A DNA stretch of 64,000 bases. Origin: UBA1845 sp002338715. GTDB taxonomy: Bacteria; Planctomycetota; Phycisphaerae; UBA1845. The stretch spans positions 1 through 64,000 of the forward strand of contig DAORAL010000023.1 in assembly GCA_035344155.1 (NCBI GenBank), read 5' to 3'. Of this stretch, positions 1-10,986 are shown piece by piece (the stretch's first letter is position 1; the number at the start of each line of letters is the position of its first letter). Under the pieces are notes generated by a model. It was given only the letters and a program-made list of their open reading frames with translations, ran no database searches and had not been told where the DNA came from. A program made the position numbers and the translations under genes.

Positions 1-32
1 AACAAAGCAATACGCCCTTATGATATCACGCG

Positions 33-2118
<2,086 letters not shown>

Positions 2119-2279
2119 TGGCTTTACTTCGCGGGATTGAATTGGGCCATTCCGGAGTTGGCCGGAAGGGTCTGACGGATGCTATTCAGATTGGCGATTC
2201 CTGTCAATCTGATCGGCTGGGTTCGTTGCGTCCGAATTCGCCCATTGGAGCCGCGGCTGGTGATCCAGATTGGTCGAAT

Positions 2280-4682
2280 TTATTGGGACGGATACAGCAA
2301 AATCCGGTCCTGCGAGATCATCACGAGATCGTCGAACCCGTCGTTGGTCAAATCCACGATATCCACCCAGTGCGGCTGAGGTATCGTGTTACCGTCGCGG
2401 TGGAATTGCTTGCGGGCAAACACGCGAAATTTGTTGGCACGGACGAGTTCATCGTCGGGCCCGAAGGTCAGAATCTCGACGGCATGATCCTTATGATCGA
2501 CCACCACCACATCCGTGCGGTCGTCGTGATTGAGATCGCCAACCGCGATCCGAGCCAGCCGAGCGTCCTTGATCGACGATTCATACACGCCGGTTTCGAT
2601 CGCCTGAGGTGCCGGCGTCTCGGGGAGCACGCGGGCGATGCGCTGTTTGTCGGCTAGCAGAACTTCGATCTGGTCCTTACCGCTCAGATTCGTCGCCTGC
2701 ATCGCCTGCAAGTCAAACAACCCGACGGGGATCGATTGATCCAGCGTGTAGGTCGTGCCCGCATCGGGTTTGAAGATGTGCACTTCGCGACTCTGACGGT
2801 CATACATCGCCAGGCTCGGGCGCTTTTGATTCTTCACGTTGATGGTGGCGATTCCGGTGATGTTGGCGTCGCTGCCGGGTGCGTTGTATTGGTCGACAGT
2901 TTCCCACGCGCCTTGCTCATTGATGCGAAGCGCCCGGACGAATTGCTTTTGCGCCAGCAAGACTTCGCCAACACCGTCGCCATCGGTATCCGCGTAGGCG
3001 TATCCTTCGATCTTTGCCTGCTTGACCAATCCAGTCTGCGTCCCCGACTCTTTCGAGGCGGCAGAAAATGTTCCGTCTTCGTTTTGCAGGCAGGCGATCA
3101 GCGGGGCGTACGACGAGAAGATCAGCACGTCCATGCGGCCGTCGCGATTGACGTCAGCCAACCGAACAGCCGTGGGGGGCTCGTCGATATCTTCCAACTC
3201 GACGGCGAACTTTTCAGCTTCTTTATCATCGGCGTCGTCACCTTTGGGTTTGCTGCCATCAAGTTCGCCAATGTAGAGATGGTATTCGGAATCATCGTTG
3301 CGCGAGACGTACGCGAGTTTCGGGCCCGCACCTTCCTGCAGCTTTCCAATGTCAAAGGCGAAGGGCTTGCCAACCACCGGAATCGATTTCGGAAATGAAA
3401 GGCGGTCGCCTTCGTAGCGGCTGACGGCGATCGAATCTTCGTTGGAACTCACCACGTACAATTCGCACTTGCCGTCGCCGTCGGCATCATAACCGCGGGC
3501 GCCGCGCATCTTGGTCTGTCCGCCAAACATCTTCGGTGGCAGCAGTCCAAGATCCTTCTTCTGCTCGAACAGAATGATCTGAGCCGCGTCGATGTTGGCG
3601 GTCATCAAGTCATCGAGCCCATCACCGGTCACATCACCGACAGCCAATGGCAACGTTGGCGAATCGGACTTCGCGGGGATCGGATGGTACAGGACAGCCG
3701 CGTTGTCTTTCGGATCGGCATCCGCATCCAAACCGAAACGCCATCGCTTGAGTCGACCCGACACCCGCTCGACACCGAAGAGGTCTTCGGCTTTTCGATC
3801 GAGGCACCGGGCGATGCACACGCTGCGCAGCCCCGGCAGCTTCAAGCGATTCACCGGACCAAGATGCCCGAGCGAATCCTGCTGCCGCGTCCACAGGGGA
3901 TATTCCTCATCCGATGTGAAGATGACGAGATCGAGTCGACCGTCGCCATTGAGATCGGAAAGTTTCACGCCGAGCGGATTGTCTACCGCGTGCGAGAATC
4001 GATCGGCATACTCAAGCCCGCCGTCTTTGCGCTGGCGGAAGATGAGCAGGTCCGACTCGGCCAGCATGGTGACGTCGACAAGTCCATCGCCGTTGATATC
4101 GCCGACGTCAAATGAACTTGGTAGGGCAAGTCCGTCGCGCACACTGCGCGTTTCCGGCGAACCGAAAGATCCATCGCCATGACCGGGCAGAACCACGAGT
4201 TCTTTCGGGTCGCCAAAGAAAATCAGATCGGCGTTTCCGTCGCCAGTGACGTCGGCCACCTGGAGGCAGACGACAGCCCAAATCACAGAGATGCGTTTGC
4301 GCTCAAAGCGCCAGTCGTTGACCAGATCATTGACCTCGGTTGGAGCTTCGGCTTCGGAAGGCGGCGAGTCGCGCTGGAGCAGAACTTCGATCGTGCTCTT
4401 TTTGTTGTTGGCGAGAACGAGGTCCATGCGTCCATCGTTGTTGAGATCGCCGAAGCGCATCTGCGTGATGCCGTCCTCGATCTTGAAAATTTCCAGCGGG
4501 TCGAACCCGAAATGCCTGGGCAGATCGCTGAGCTGAGCCGCAGTCAACCCGGTTTCGGCGCGAACGGCTGACAGCGGGGCGACGGCGATCGCCACAAGGG
4601 AAAAGACCGTCGGCATAATCCAGCCGAGCCGCCTGACGGAAATGGTCGCGATGCCGCGAATGCTTCGAGTTGCGATTGTCAT
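2280..4682 (-). CDS. Secreted FG-GAP/VCBS repeat protein
   Basis: About 800 residues from the chosen ATG (an upstream ATG at 4769 would add 29 residues that look non-coding). A signal peptide with an RR pair (SVRRLGW) and a hydrophobic core ends near AVRAE. The rest carries about ten calcium-loop motifs of the form DxNxDGxxD/E (for example DLNNDGRMD, DVTGDGNAD, DINGDGLVD, DVNRDGRMD, DLTNDGFDD), the hallmark of FG-GAP/VCBS beta-propeller blades. Such proteins are exported and usually act in binding or adhesion; there is no enzymatic signature. It is convergent with nothing close and faces away from the protease gene at 5000, so it is probably transcribed alone from the 4683-4999 interval. The specific role is unknown. 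Confidence 0.8.
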   Translation of the reverse strand: MTIATRSIRGIATISVRRLGWIMPTVFSLVAIAVAPLSAVRAETGLTAAQLSDLPRHFGFDPLEIFKIEDGITQMRFGDLNNDGRMDLVLANNKKSTIEVLLQRDSPPSEAEAPTEVNDLVNDWRFERKRISVIWAVVCLQVADVTGDGNADLIFFGDPKELVVLPGHGDGSFGSPETRSVRDGLALPSSFDVGDINGDGLVDVTMLAESDLLIFRQRKDGGLEYADRFSHAVDNPLGVKLSDLNGDGRLDLVIFTSDEEYPLWTRQQDSLGHLGPVNRLKLPGLRSVCIARCLDRKAEDLFGVERVSGRLKRWRFGLDADADPKDNAAVLYHPIPAKSDSPTLPLAVGDVTGDGLDDLMTANIDAAQIILFEQKKDLGLLPPKMFGGQTKMRGARGYDADGDGKCELYVVSSNEDSIAVSRYEGDRLSFPKSIPVVGKPFAFDIGKLQEGAGPKLAYVSRNDDSEYHLYIGELDGSKPKGDDADDKEAEKFAVELEDIDEPPTAVRLADVNRDGRMDVLIFSSYAPLIACLQNEDGTFSAASKESGTQTGLVKQAKIEGYAYADTDGDGVGEVLLAQKQFVRALRINEQGAWETVDQYNAPGSDANITGIATINVKNQKRPSLAMYDRQSREVHIFKPDAGTTYTLDQSIPVGLFDLQAMQATNLSGKDQIEVLLADKQRIARVLPETPAPQAIETGVYESSIKDARLARIAVGDLNHDDRTDVVVVDHKDHAVEILTFGPDDELVRANKFRVFARKQFHRDGNTIPQPHWVDIVDLTNDGFDDLVMISQDRILLYPSQ

Positions 4683-4999
4683 AGGTCGATACGTTCCGCT
4701 TCCAAAGGAGAATAGGATGTTGCCGAGTGAGCCTCGATCGAACGTACGCATGCTTTGCGAATCGATCATTCCAGGAATCGATCATTCTAAGAATCAGGGC
4801 GGTCAGGGCAAGCGGTGTCGACAAAGTTCGACACCTTTCAACCTCGAATGTGTGTATCCGGTGGTCGAATTTGCGTATAGTAGATCATACCGATAGCTTG
4901 TATCAAAGTGACAGATGACGCGGGTTCGCGTATGTCTTTCGCTACCGTTACGAACATCTCGACGAAGGACCGGATCGAAACATATGGAGATCGCCGGCA

Positions 5000-6073
5000 A
5001 TGAATGATGAAATCAGAAGTCAGGCTGCAGCAACTTCGCGGTCGAAAACGTTGGGGCGGTCATTGGCGTGGTGGGGCGTGGCGCTGATTGCGATCGCGGC
5101 GCTGACATCAGGTCGGGTGCTGGCCGGCGATGTCGTGATCCTGGCGGGCGGTGATCGACTTGAAGGCAAGCTCTTTAAGGAAACCTCAGAAGCCGTCTTT
5201 CTCGACATCGGTTACGACGTGATCAAAATCCCGCGTGAACAGATTCAAACCATCGAAAAAGAAAAGCTCGAAGACGCCAATGCGGCCAAGGAATCGACAT
5301 ACGCGCGCAACGTGAAACAAACCGACGACCTCTATCGCACCGGTGATCTTCCGCCCGCATCGCTGGAGGAGTTGACCGATCGGTTGGGCGAAGGCGTGGT
5401 GATGGTCAAGTCGCCATCGGGCCTGGGCAGCGGTTTTGTCATTCATGAAGACGGCTACGTGATCACGAACTTCCACGTGGTCGAAAACGAGACGCAGCTT
5501 TCCGTTCACATTTTCCGAAAAACCGGCGGCGTGTTCCGCAACGAGAAAGTCGAAGATGTGCAGATCATCGCCGTCAATCCGTTTGTCGACTTGGCGCTGA
5601 TCAAGTTCGACGTTCCCAAAGACCTCGACATCACCGTGATGCACCTCGCCGAGAATCGCCCACTGACCGAAGGCGACCCGGTATTCGCCATCGGCAACCC
5701 GCTCGGTCTGGAGCGAACCGTGTCGCGCGGCATCATCAGCAAGAAGAACCGCGCGGAAGGGGGGCTGACCTATGTACAAACCACGACCCAGATCAACCCG
5801 GGCAACAGCGGTGGACCGCTCTTTAACGAACGCGGCGAAGTCATCGGCGTGACCAACATGGGTTATCTGTTCGCCGAGGGATTAAACTTCGCGATTCCGA
5901 TCACGTATGTCATCGACTTTCTAAAGAACCGCGATGCCTACGCATACGATCAGGACAACCCCAACAGCGGGTATCAATACCTCGAAGCCCCGCCGCGGCA
6001 GGATGATTCACCGCCGTTGTTTTTGTTGCCGAAAGCATCTCAGCCGGGCAAAGGCAATGCCGCGTCCGGTTAG
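5000..6073 (+). CDS. Exported trypsin-like serine protease (HtrA/Deg-like, no PDZ)
   Basis: 357 residues. An N-terminal membrane-spanning or signal segment (about 22-42) is followed by a short beta-rich module (about 44-86, ILAGGDRLEGKLFKE...REQIQTI) resembling the SH3-like segments attached to many planctomycete exported proteins. The trypsin-like domain has the catalytic triad His159 (TNFHVV), Asp197 (FVDLALIKF) and Ser270 (NPGNSGGPL). HtrA/DegP proteases normally end in one or two PDZ domains. This one stops about 55 residues after the protease core in a Pro/Asp-rich tail, so it lacks them. The likely role is cleavage of damaged or specific envelope proteins. The ATG follows a 317-base divergent intergenic region. 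The protease call is secure; the substrate is unknown. Confidence 0.88.
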   Translation: MNDEIRSQAAATSRSKTLGRSLAWWGVALIAIAALTSGRVLAGDVVILAGGDRLEGKLFKETSEAVFLDIGYDVIKIPREQIQTIEKEKLEDANAAKESTYARNVKQTDDLYRTGDLPPASLEELTDRLGEGVVMVKSPSGLGSGFVIHEDGYVITNFHVVENETQLSVHIFRKTGGVFRNEKVEDVQIIAVNPFVDLALIKFDVPKDLDITVMHLAENRPLTEGDPVFAIGNPLGLERTVSRGIISKKNRAEGGLTYVQTTTQINPGNSGGPLFNERGEVIGVTNMGYLFAEGLNFAIPITYVIDFLKNRDAYAYDQDNPNSGYQYLEAPPRQDDSPPLFLLPKASQPGKGNAASG

Positions 6074-6135
6074 TCAGTGTTGACGGTGACACCGCAGAGC
6101 AGTGATACGGTCGGAATTGAAGGACCGGCAGTCAT

Positions 6136-6141
6136 TATAAT
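6136..6141 (+). promoter_or_regulatory. Candidate -10 element (TATAAT)
   Basis: A consensus TATAAT lies about 27 bases before the first ATG of the next gene, in an unusually AT-rich stretch for this window. No convincing -35 hexamer is seen at standard spacing, so this is only a candidate. Confidence 0.35.
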
Positions 6142-6167
6142 TATAGTTGTGAAGCACATTTCAAATC

Positions 6168-8072
6168 ATGGCCTCTAATACAGCGAGTCCCATTATGAAT
6201 AAGTCTCGGTTTTCGGCATCGGCTGCCTTTGGTCTTGCGATGCTCATGCTCGTGCCCCAGGTGGCCATCGCCGCGGGCAAGAAGCCGTCCGCCCTGGTTC
6301 CGAAGGATGCGATGATCTACTTCGGAATTCGCGATTGCGATGACTTGGGCGAATCAATCAAGAAGACCGCCGACTACAAAATGCGTTTCGATGATCCCGC
6401 AACGAAGGACGTCAAAGAGTCGTGGAGCAAGCTGCACACGAAGCTCAAAGAATACGCCGCAAAGAAGCTGAACCTGGCCAGCCCCAAGCAGCTTGATGTG
6501 ATGCCGCATGGAGCGGTCGGCGCATATCTGTCGCTTCAGCCACCGAAGGAAGAGGGGGCTGAACCGGAAGTATTCGGTGCCGTGATGATGGAGATGGGGG
6601 ACGATGCAGAGAAGGCGCGGACCGTAATCGATGCCATCATTCAAAAGAGCATCGATCATGGTGGCAAAAAGGACACGAGGGAACTTAGCGGTGGTGAGAT
6701 CATTGGGGTGCGTTTCGAGCCCGATGCCGATGTCTCGGATGAGGTGCAAGCAAACAAGGAAGCGCCGCTTCAAGCGACCATCGATGAGATTGTGGATCTG
6801 ATCGGCGACGATCTGCCGGGTGGCGTGCCAAAAGAAGTCTTGCGGGGAATGCTGAGCGAGTTCCAACTCCCCGAGGAGATTGTCTTTGCGTTTCGCAAGG
6901 ATGTCGTCGTGTTGGCGTCGAGCAAAGATACCGCTGCCAAAGTGCTGCGCACCATCAATGGCGATGCCGAAGATTCGTATGCGGCATCCAAAGCCACCAA
7001 ATCATTGCAGCGGCGATTGAGCAAGGATGCGCAGATCGAAATGATCCTTGATATCCCTCGTATTGTCGAAATGTTCGGCCAACAGAGTGAGGAAGTGAAG
7101 TTGGTTATCTCGGCGCTTGGCGTGGATACGTTTGGCCCCATGCTCTTTGTGAACGACTTTGCACCATCGCCCGGTATTGAGGGACGCGGTTCGGGATTCA
7201 TGAAGATTGGCGACAAATCCAAAGGGCTTGGCAAGATCTTCATGATGTCCAACAGCAAAGTCACCGCACCGGCAACTGTGACCAGCGATTGCGCCGGATT
7301 CGGATCGATGAATCTCAACCCGTCCGAACTGCTGGAGGAGATTATCGCGATCGCGACCCGTATCGATCCGGCTGACGGCGAGTCAATCCGAAACGGTATG
7401 GTCGTTCCTCAACCTGACGGTTCGACGTTTGACATCCGCAAAGACCTGTTCGCGCATCTGGTTGGCCCGATTGTTGGAAGTCTGTCGATTCAAAAGCCAT
7501 TCGGTCCTGAGAACTATGGTTTCTTTGTGTCGATCGGGCACAAGTCGCGGGAGGCATGCGACAAAGTCATCGCCATGATCCCACCGGGGATGTTGACGAC
7601 GCGAGAGATGATGGGCGCGACCGTGTTGGATGCGGCTTTGCCGGTGGCTGGCGTTTCGATGGGTTTGACCGATCGCTCGTTTATCTGGATGGGGACAACC
7701 AGCGCCGTCGAAAACTACATTCGCCGCGAGGGGCGAAGTGAAGGCGGGCTTGCCGAAACGCCGGAGTTTCGCCGCTTGGCCAAAATGATGCCGAAGCAGG
7801 CGTTTGCCATCGTCTACTATGACGGGCTGAAGCTTTACGAAGCGCGAATGGCGGCTGAGAAGGCTGGGTACATAGCCACAGAGCAGCCGCCCATGTTCGG
7901 GCCGGTGAGCGGATTGTTGCAGTGGACCGTTGTGAACCGCCACGTCGGGCAGAATCTCGATAACCCGGAGGCGCTGAAGAAGTACAAGCCGTCTGCCATG
8001 GTCACGGTCACTTCCGAGGACGATGGAATTCGGCTGGAAACGGTCGAGGTTACGGCCAGGCAGGACGATTGA
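6168..8072 (+). CDS. Exported protein of unknown function
   Basis: 634 residues from the first ATG; an internal ATG at 6195 gives a cleaner signal peptide (basic MNKSR, hydrophobic AAFGLAMLMLVPQVAIA, cleavage near AAG) and may be the true start. Neither start has a strong Shine-Dalgarno. After the signal the protein begins with a VPKDAMIYFGIRD segment, a style seen in large exported planctomycete proteins that resemble DUF3352. No catalytic motif was recognised. It is mostly alpha/beta, with charged lysine-rich stretches (about 40-110). It stands between the protease and the transporter genes in the same direction, 38 bases before the latter. Function is not assigned. Confidence 0.75.
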   Translation: MASNTASPIMNKSRFSASAAFGLAMLMLVPQVAIAAGKKPSALVPKDAMIYFGIRDCDDLGESIKKTADYKMRFDDPATKDVKESWSKLHTKLKEYAAKKLNLASPKQLDVMPHGAVGAYLSLQPPKEEGAEPEVFGAVMMEMGDDAEKARTVIDAIIQKSIDHGGKKDTRELSGGEIIGVRFEPDADVSDEVQANKEAPLQATIDEIVDLIGDDLPGGVPKEVLRGMLSEFQLPEEIVFAFRKDVVVLASSKDTAAKVLRTINGDAEDSYAASKATKSLQRRLSKDAQIEMILDIPRIVEMFGQQSEEVKLVISALGVDTFGPMLFVNDFAPSPGIEGRGSGFMKIGDKSKGLGKIFMMSNSKVTAPATVTSDCAGFGSMNLNPSELLEEIIAIATRIDPADGESIRNGMVVPQPDGSTFDIRKDLFAHLVGPIVGSLSIQKPFGPENYGFFVSIGHKSREACDKVIAMIPPGMLTTREMMGATVLDAALPVAGVSMGLTDRSFIWMGTTSAVENYIRREGRSEGGLAETPEFRRLAKMMPKQAFAIVYYDGLKLYEARMAAEKAGYIATEQPPMFGPVSGLLQWTVVNRHVGQNLDNPEALKKYKPSAMVTVTSEDDGIRLETVEVTARQDD

Positions 8073-8111
8073 TCGACGACATGCTGCGTGGATTCCAGGT
8101 GACTCAAGATT

Positions 8112-8879
8112 ATGCCACTCGAAAAAACGCACGCACTGCCCGACCTGCATGAACGCCGCGAACGCGTTTTCATCGTTCTCGCCGGGATCTTTCTCGGCTC
8201 GATGACCATGCTGAATATTCTTGGTATCACCAAGTTTATTCAGCTTGGTCCACTGTCGCTGGCCGTCGGTGTCCTGCCTTATCCGCTTACATTTCTGTGC
8301 ACCGATTTCATCAGCGAATTCTATGGGCGCAAGCGAGCCAACTTCGTCGTCTGGGTTGGCGTTGCGCTCAATGCCTTGGTGATCACATTTCTATATCTGG
8401 GCGATTGGGTGTCGGGCATCGATCCCAAAGTCCAACCGCAATGGCAAACGCTCAGCCTAGCCGCTCCGGTCATGCTCAACACCGGTGAGAACGTCAGTGG
8501 TAATGTCGAGCTGTTTCATTTTATTTATTCATGCACGCGCGGGGCGGTGTTGGCCAGCATGGTTGCATACATGGCCGCTCAATTCTGCGACGTGTACCTG
8601 TTTCACTTCTGGAAGAAACTGACGCGCGGAAAGCACTTGTGGCTGCGAAACAACGGTTCGACCATGATCAGCCAACTCGTCGACTCGATCGCGGTCATCT
8701 GCATCACCTTCGGCGCATCGTGGTATGCGGGCACCATGACATTTGAAGCCATCCTGGGACTGATTGGCAGCAGCTACCTCTTCAAACTGGTGGTCGCCGC
8801 ACTGGACACCATCCCGTTCTACATCGGCGTGAACGTCCTCAAACCCTACCTGCAAATCGACCCAACCCAGGAACATTAA
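8112..8879 (+). CDS. yhhQ: Queuosine precursor transporter, YhhQ/VUT (DUF165) family
   Basis: 255 residues with about six membrane segments. The family signature PLTFLCTDFISEFYGRKRA (about 58-76) matches the conserved D-x-x-S-E-x-Y-G motif of YhhQ/VUT transporters. A later QLVDSIAVICITFG block and the C-terminal helix ending in PFYIGVNVLKPYLQ also fit the family. Known members import queuosine precursors (preQ0/preQ1 or queuine) across the inner membrane. The partial queG at the right end of the window encodes the last step of queuosine biosynthesis, so the organism makes or salvages queuosine. It follows the unknown exported protein by 38 bases and could share its transcript. Confidence 0.9.
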   Translation: MPLEKTHALPDLHERRERVFIVLAGIFLGSMTMLNILGITKFIQLGPLSLAVGVLPYPLTFLCTDFISEFYGRKRANFVVWVGVALNALVITFLYLGDWVSGIDPKVQPQWQTLSLAAPVMLNTGENVSGNVELFHFIYSCTRGAVLASMVAYMAAQFCDVYLFHFWKKLTRGKHLWLRNNGSTMISQLVDSIAVICITFGASWYAGTMTFEAILGLIGSSYLFKLVVAALDTIPFYIGVNVLKPYLQIDPTQEH

Positions 8880-8887
8880 AAGCGCAA

Positions 8888-8918
8888 GGTGCCCCGCCCT
8901 TTGAGGGTGGGGGACTGA
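8888..8918 (+). repeat. Dispersed palindromic repeat, family A, copy 1
   Basis: A 31-bp unit with core CCCCGCCCTTTGAGGGTGGG, able to form a G+C-rich hairpin. Near-identical copies occur at 14695-14725 (+) and 15066-15096 (-). This copy sits between the convergent yhhQ and the gene ending at 8935. Confidence 0.85.
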
Positions 8919-8934
8919 CAAACCTAAAGTTCAT

Positions 8935-10986
8935 TCAACCGCCATCATCCAACCCGGCGGCCGGCACTTCATACATCACCGCATAAACATTAGCGCCATC
9001 ATTCACCGCAAACTGCGCCACACCCTTCAACCCCGCATCCACAAGCTGCTCAAACAAACTCGGCGTGATCGATTCCCAGAACCCATAGCTCCCGCGAAGC
9101 CGTTGCATCTCGCTGTAATGCACTAACACATGCGTATAACCCCGCGTGCGAAGCCAATCCAAAACAGCTTCCGGCGACGACGCATCCTCTGCCGCTTCCG
9201 CAAACGGATTGCGATTAAACACCACGCAATAGTCGCAACGTCGCTGAAAATAAAACGCCCGCGCATCGCCCACCAACAGCACATATGCGTCGTTCGGCAA
9301 CTCCTTATTGACGTAGCCGACATGCGCCTCGCTATCGAGCAAACCATCCGTAAACGCGTGGGTCGCGCCCTCAAGGTTGAAACGCTCGCCATCGCGTTCG
9401 GTGTGTCGTGCGTACAACTGATATGCAAAGAACGAATTCAATACAGCCCCAACAAACAGCACGATCGCGAAGGGACTGCGCAGCGACATGCAGCGGCTGA
9501 TGGTCGCTCGACCAGCCAGTAGAATCAATGGAATCAGCATCGGCACGGCGAACCGCGCATACAAATGCGTCACCGTTAGCCACGCGATGAGCTGCAACGT
9601 GAGCATCAACATCAGCGCCGCATCGACTCGCGTTCGATGCTTCGGCCAAGCCATGATCGCCAACGCCAACATCACCGCGCCAAAGCGATGGTCGGGATCG
9701 GCGATGATCCGCGTCCACAGCAAACCAAGTCGCTGCCCGGCGGACTGCTCATCGGGTAGCGGCACATGCGATTCGGCGAAGTGATCGCTTTCTTGCTTTC
9801 CCCAACCGGGGATGTCGCTGTCGAACCAACTGCCCAGCAGCGGAAACACGGGGTTGCCGGTCTCGACGATATTCTTGATCAGCCAGGGCGCGAACGTCAG
9901 CGTGCATCCCAATCCGAAGACAAGCGCAGACTGCGTGCGGTGGGCGAGCGGCTGGCGACTGATTGCAAAAACCATCGCGGCAATCGGTATCGCGATAAAC
10001 ACGACCGCGGTGTATTTGAAACCGCACGCCAGACCCGCCAGCAGGCCAGCCGCCATTATCCACCGCATCGCTGCACGTCGATCGTCGCACTTGGCAAATT
10101 GCAAAAGGCAACCGACGGAAAGCATGCCCATCAAAAGCATGCCGCCTTCGACATAGGCGATCCCGCCAAGATACGCCAACCACCCACACGTTCCCGCGAT
10201 GACCGCGCCCCCAACCCCGCATCCGACACACATGTCCCGGCCGATCGCATACGCCGCGAATCCGATGAGCAGCACGATCAAGGCGTTGACGCATTTGGCG
10301 GTCGGCCAGGCGTCGATCGTTTCGCCCATGATCTGATTGCCGAAAAGAAACAGCATCTCCGCATTGGAGGGGAACGAGGCGTAGACATTGTGGGGCAGGT
10401 ATGCGACGCGCCCGTTGTCGAAGTATTCCTTGGGCGTTTGCAGGTGGTATTCGAGTACATCGTACCCGTTGCCTTCTTCATCCCACGCGACTCCGGGCGG
10501 CAGCGTCGCGCTAAGCACGATGAGCGCCGCGATCGGCGCGGTCACCAGAACAAGCCAGCGGATCCAAGGCTGTTCATGCGGGCTGGGGTCATGCCATCTA
10601 ATGGGTGTGCGAAAGAGAACGCCTACCGCACCCGAAGCAAGAAATATCGCGGGAAGGATGTACCGATGCCCAGCGCCAACAAATCCCGCCCATCCGCAAG
10701 CCAAGGTTAGCAAACTCAACCAACCCAACCCCAACCCGGCTGACAGCGCGATCTGAAAGTGCCAACCCGTGACACTCAGGTGAAGCAATCGCACGATCCC
10801 AAGCCCCGCGCATGTCGCCGTGATGAGAATCAGCAATGCCACCGCGCCGTCAAGCGACCACAAGACCAACGCATATGGGGCTTTGAAGGCGACCATCATC
10901 GCCACCAAGAGCGCAAACACGGCCAACACGCGCATTCCCTGCGAATTGGCGAAACTCGGGGCCTTGGTGTGTTCGGTGTCGGTCAC
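8935..10986 (-). CDS. Polytopic membrane protein, GT-C glycosyltransferase-like
   Basis: 683 residues with about a dozen hydrophobic segments spread along the whole length. A periplasmic-type loop holds WDEEGNGYDVLEYHL (about 168-182), an acidic motif typical of GT39/ArnT-like GT-C glycosyltransferases, which use polyprenyl-linked sugars. A soluble C-terminal domain (about 545-683) follows. The start is GTG at 10984-10986; it overlaps the stop of the upstream gene by 4 bases (GTGA), indicating translational coupling in a two-gene operon. The likely role is transfer of a lipid-linked sugar at the cytoplasmic membrane. The donor and acceptor cannot be read from sequence, and the superfamily call is moderate because identity to characterised members looks low. 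Confidence 0.72.
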   Translation of the reverse strand: MTDTEHTKAPSFANSQGMRVLAVFALLVAMMVAFKAPYALVLWSLDGAVALLILITATCAGLGIVRLLHLSVTGWHFQIALSAGLGLGWLSLLTLACGWAGFVGAGHRYILPAIFLASGAVGVLFRTPIRWHDPSPHEQPWIRWLVLVTAPIAALIVLSATLPPGVAWDEEGNGYDVLEYHLQTPKEYFDNGRVAYLPHNVYASFPSNAEMLFLFGNQIMGETIDAWPTAKCVNALIVLLIGFAAYAIGRDMCVGCGVGGAVIAGTCGWLAYLGGIAYVEGGMLLMGMLSVGCLLQFAKCDDRRAAMRWIMAAGLLAGLACGFKYTAVVFIAIPIAAMVFAISRQPLAHRTQSALVFGLGCTLTFAPWLIKNIVETGNPVFPLLGSWFDSDIPGWGKQESDHFAESHVPLPDEQSAGQRLGLLWTRIIADPDHRFGAVMLALAIMAWPKHRTRVDAALMLMLTLQLIAWLTVTHLYARFAVPMLIPLILLAGRATISRCMSLRSPFAIVLFVGAVLNSFFAYQLYARHTERDGERFNLEGATHAFTDGLLDSEAHVGYVNKELPNDAYVLLVGDARAFYFQRRCDYCVVFNRNPFAEAAEDASSPEAVLDWLRTRGYTHVLVHYSEMQRLRGSYGFWESITPSLFEQLVDAGLKGVAQFAVNDGANVYAVMYEVPAAGLDDGG

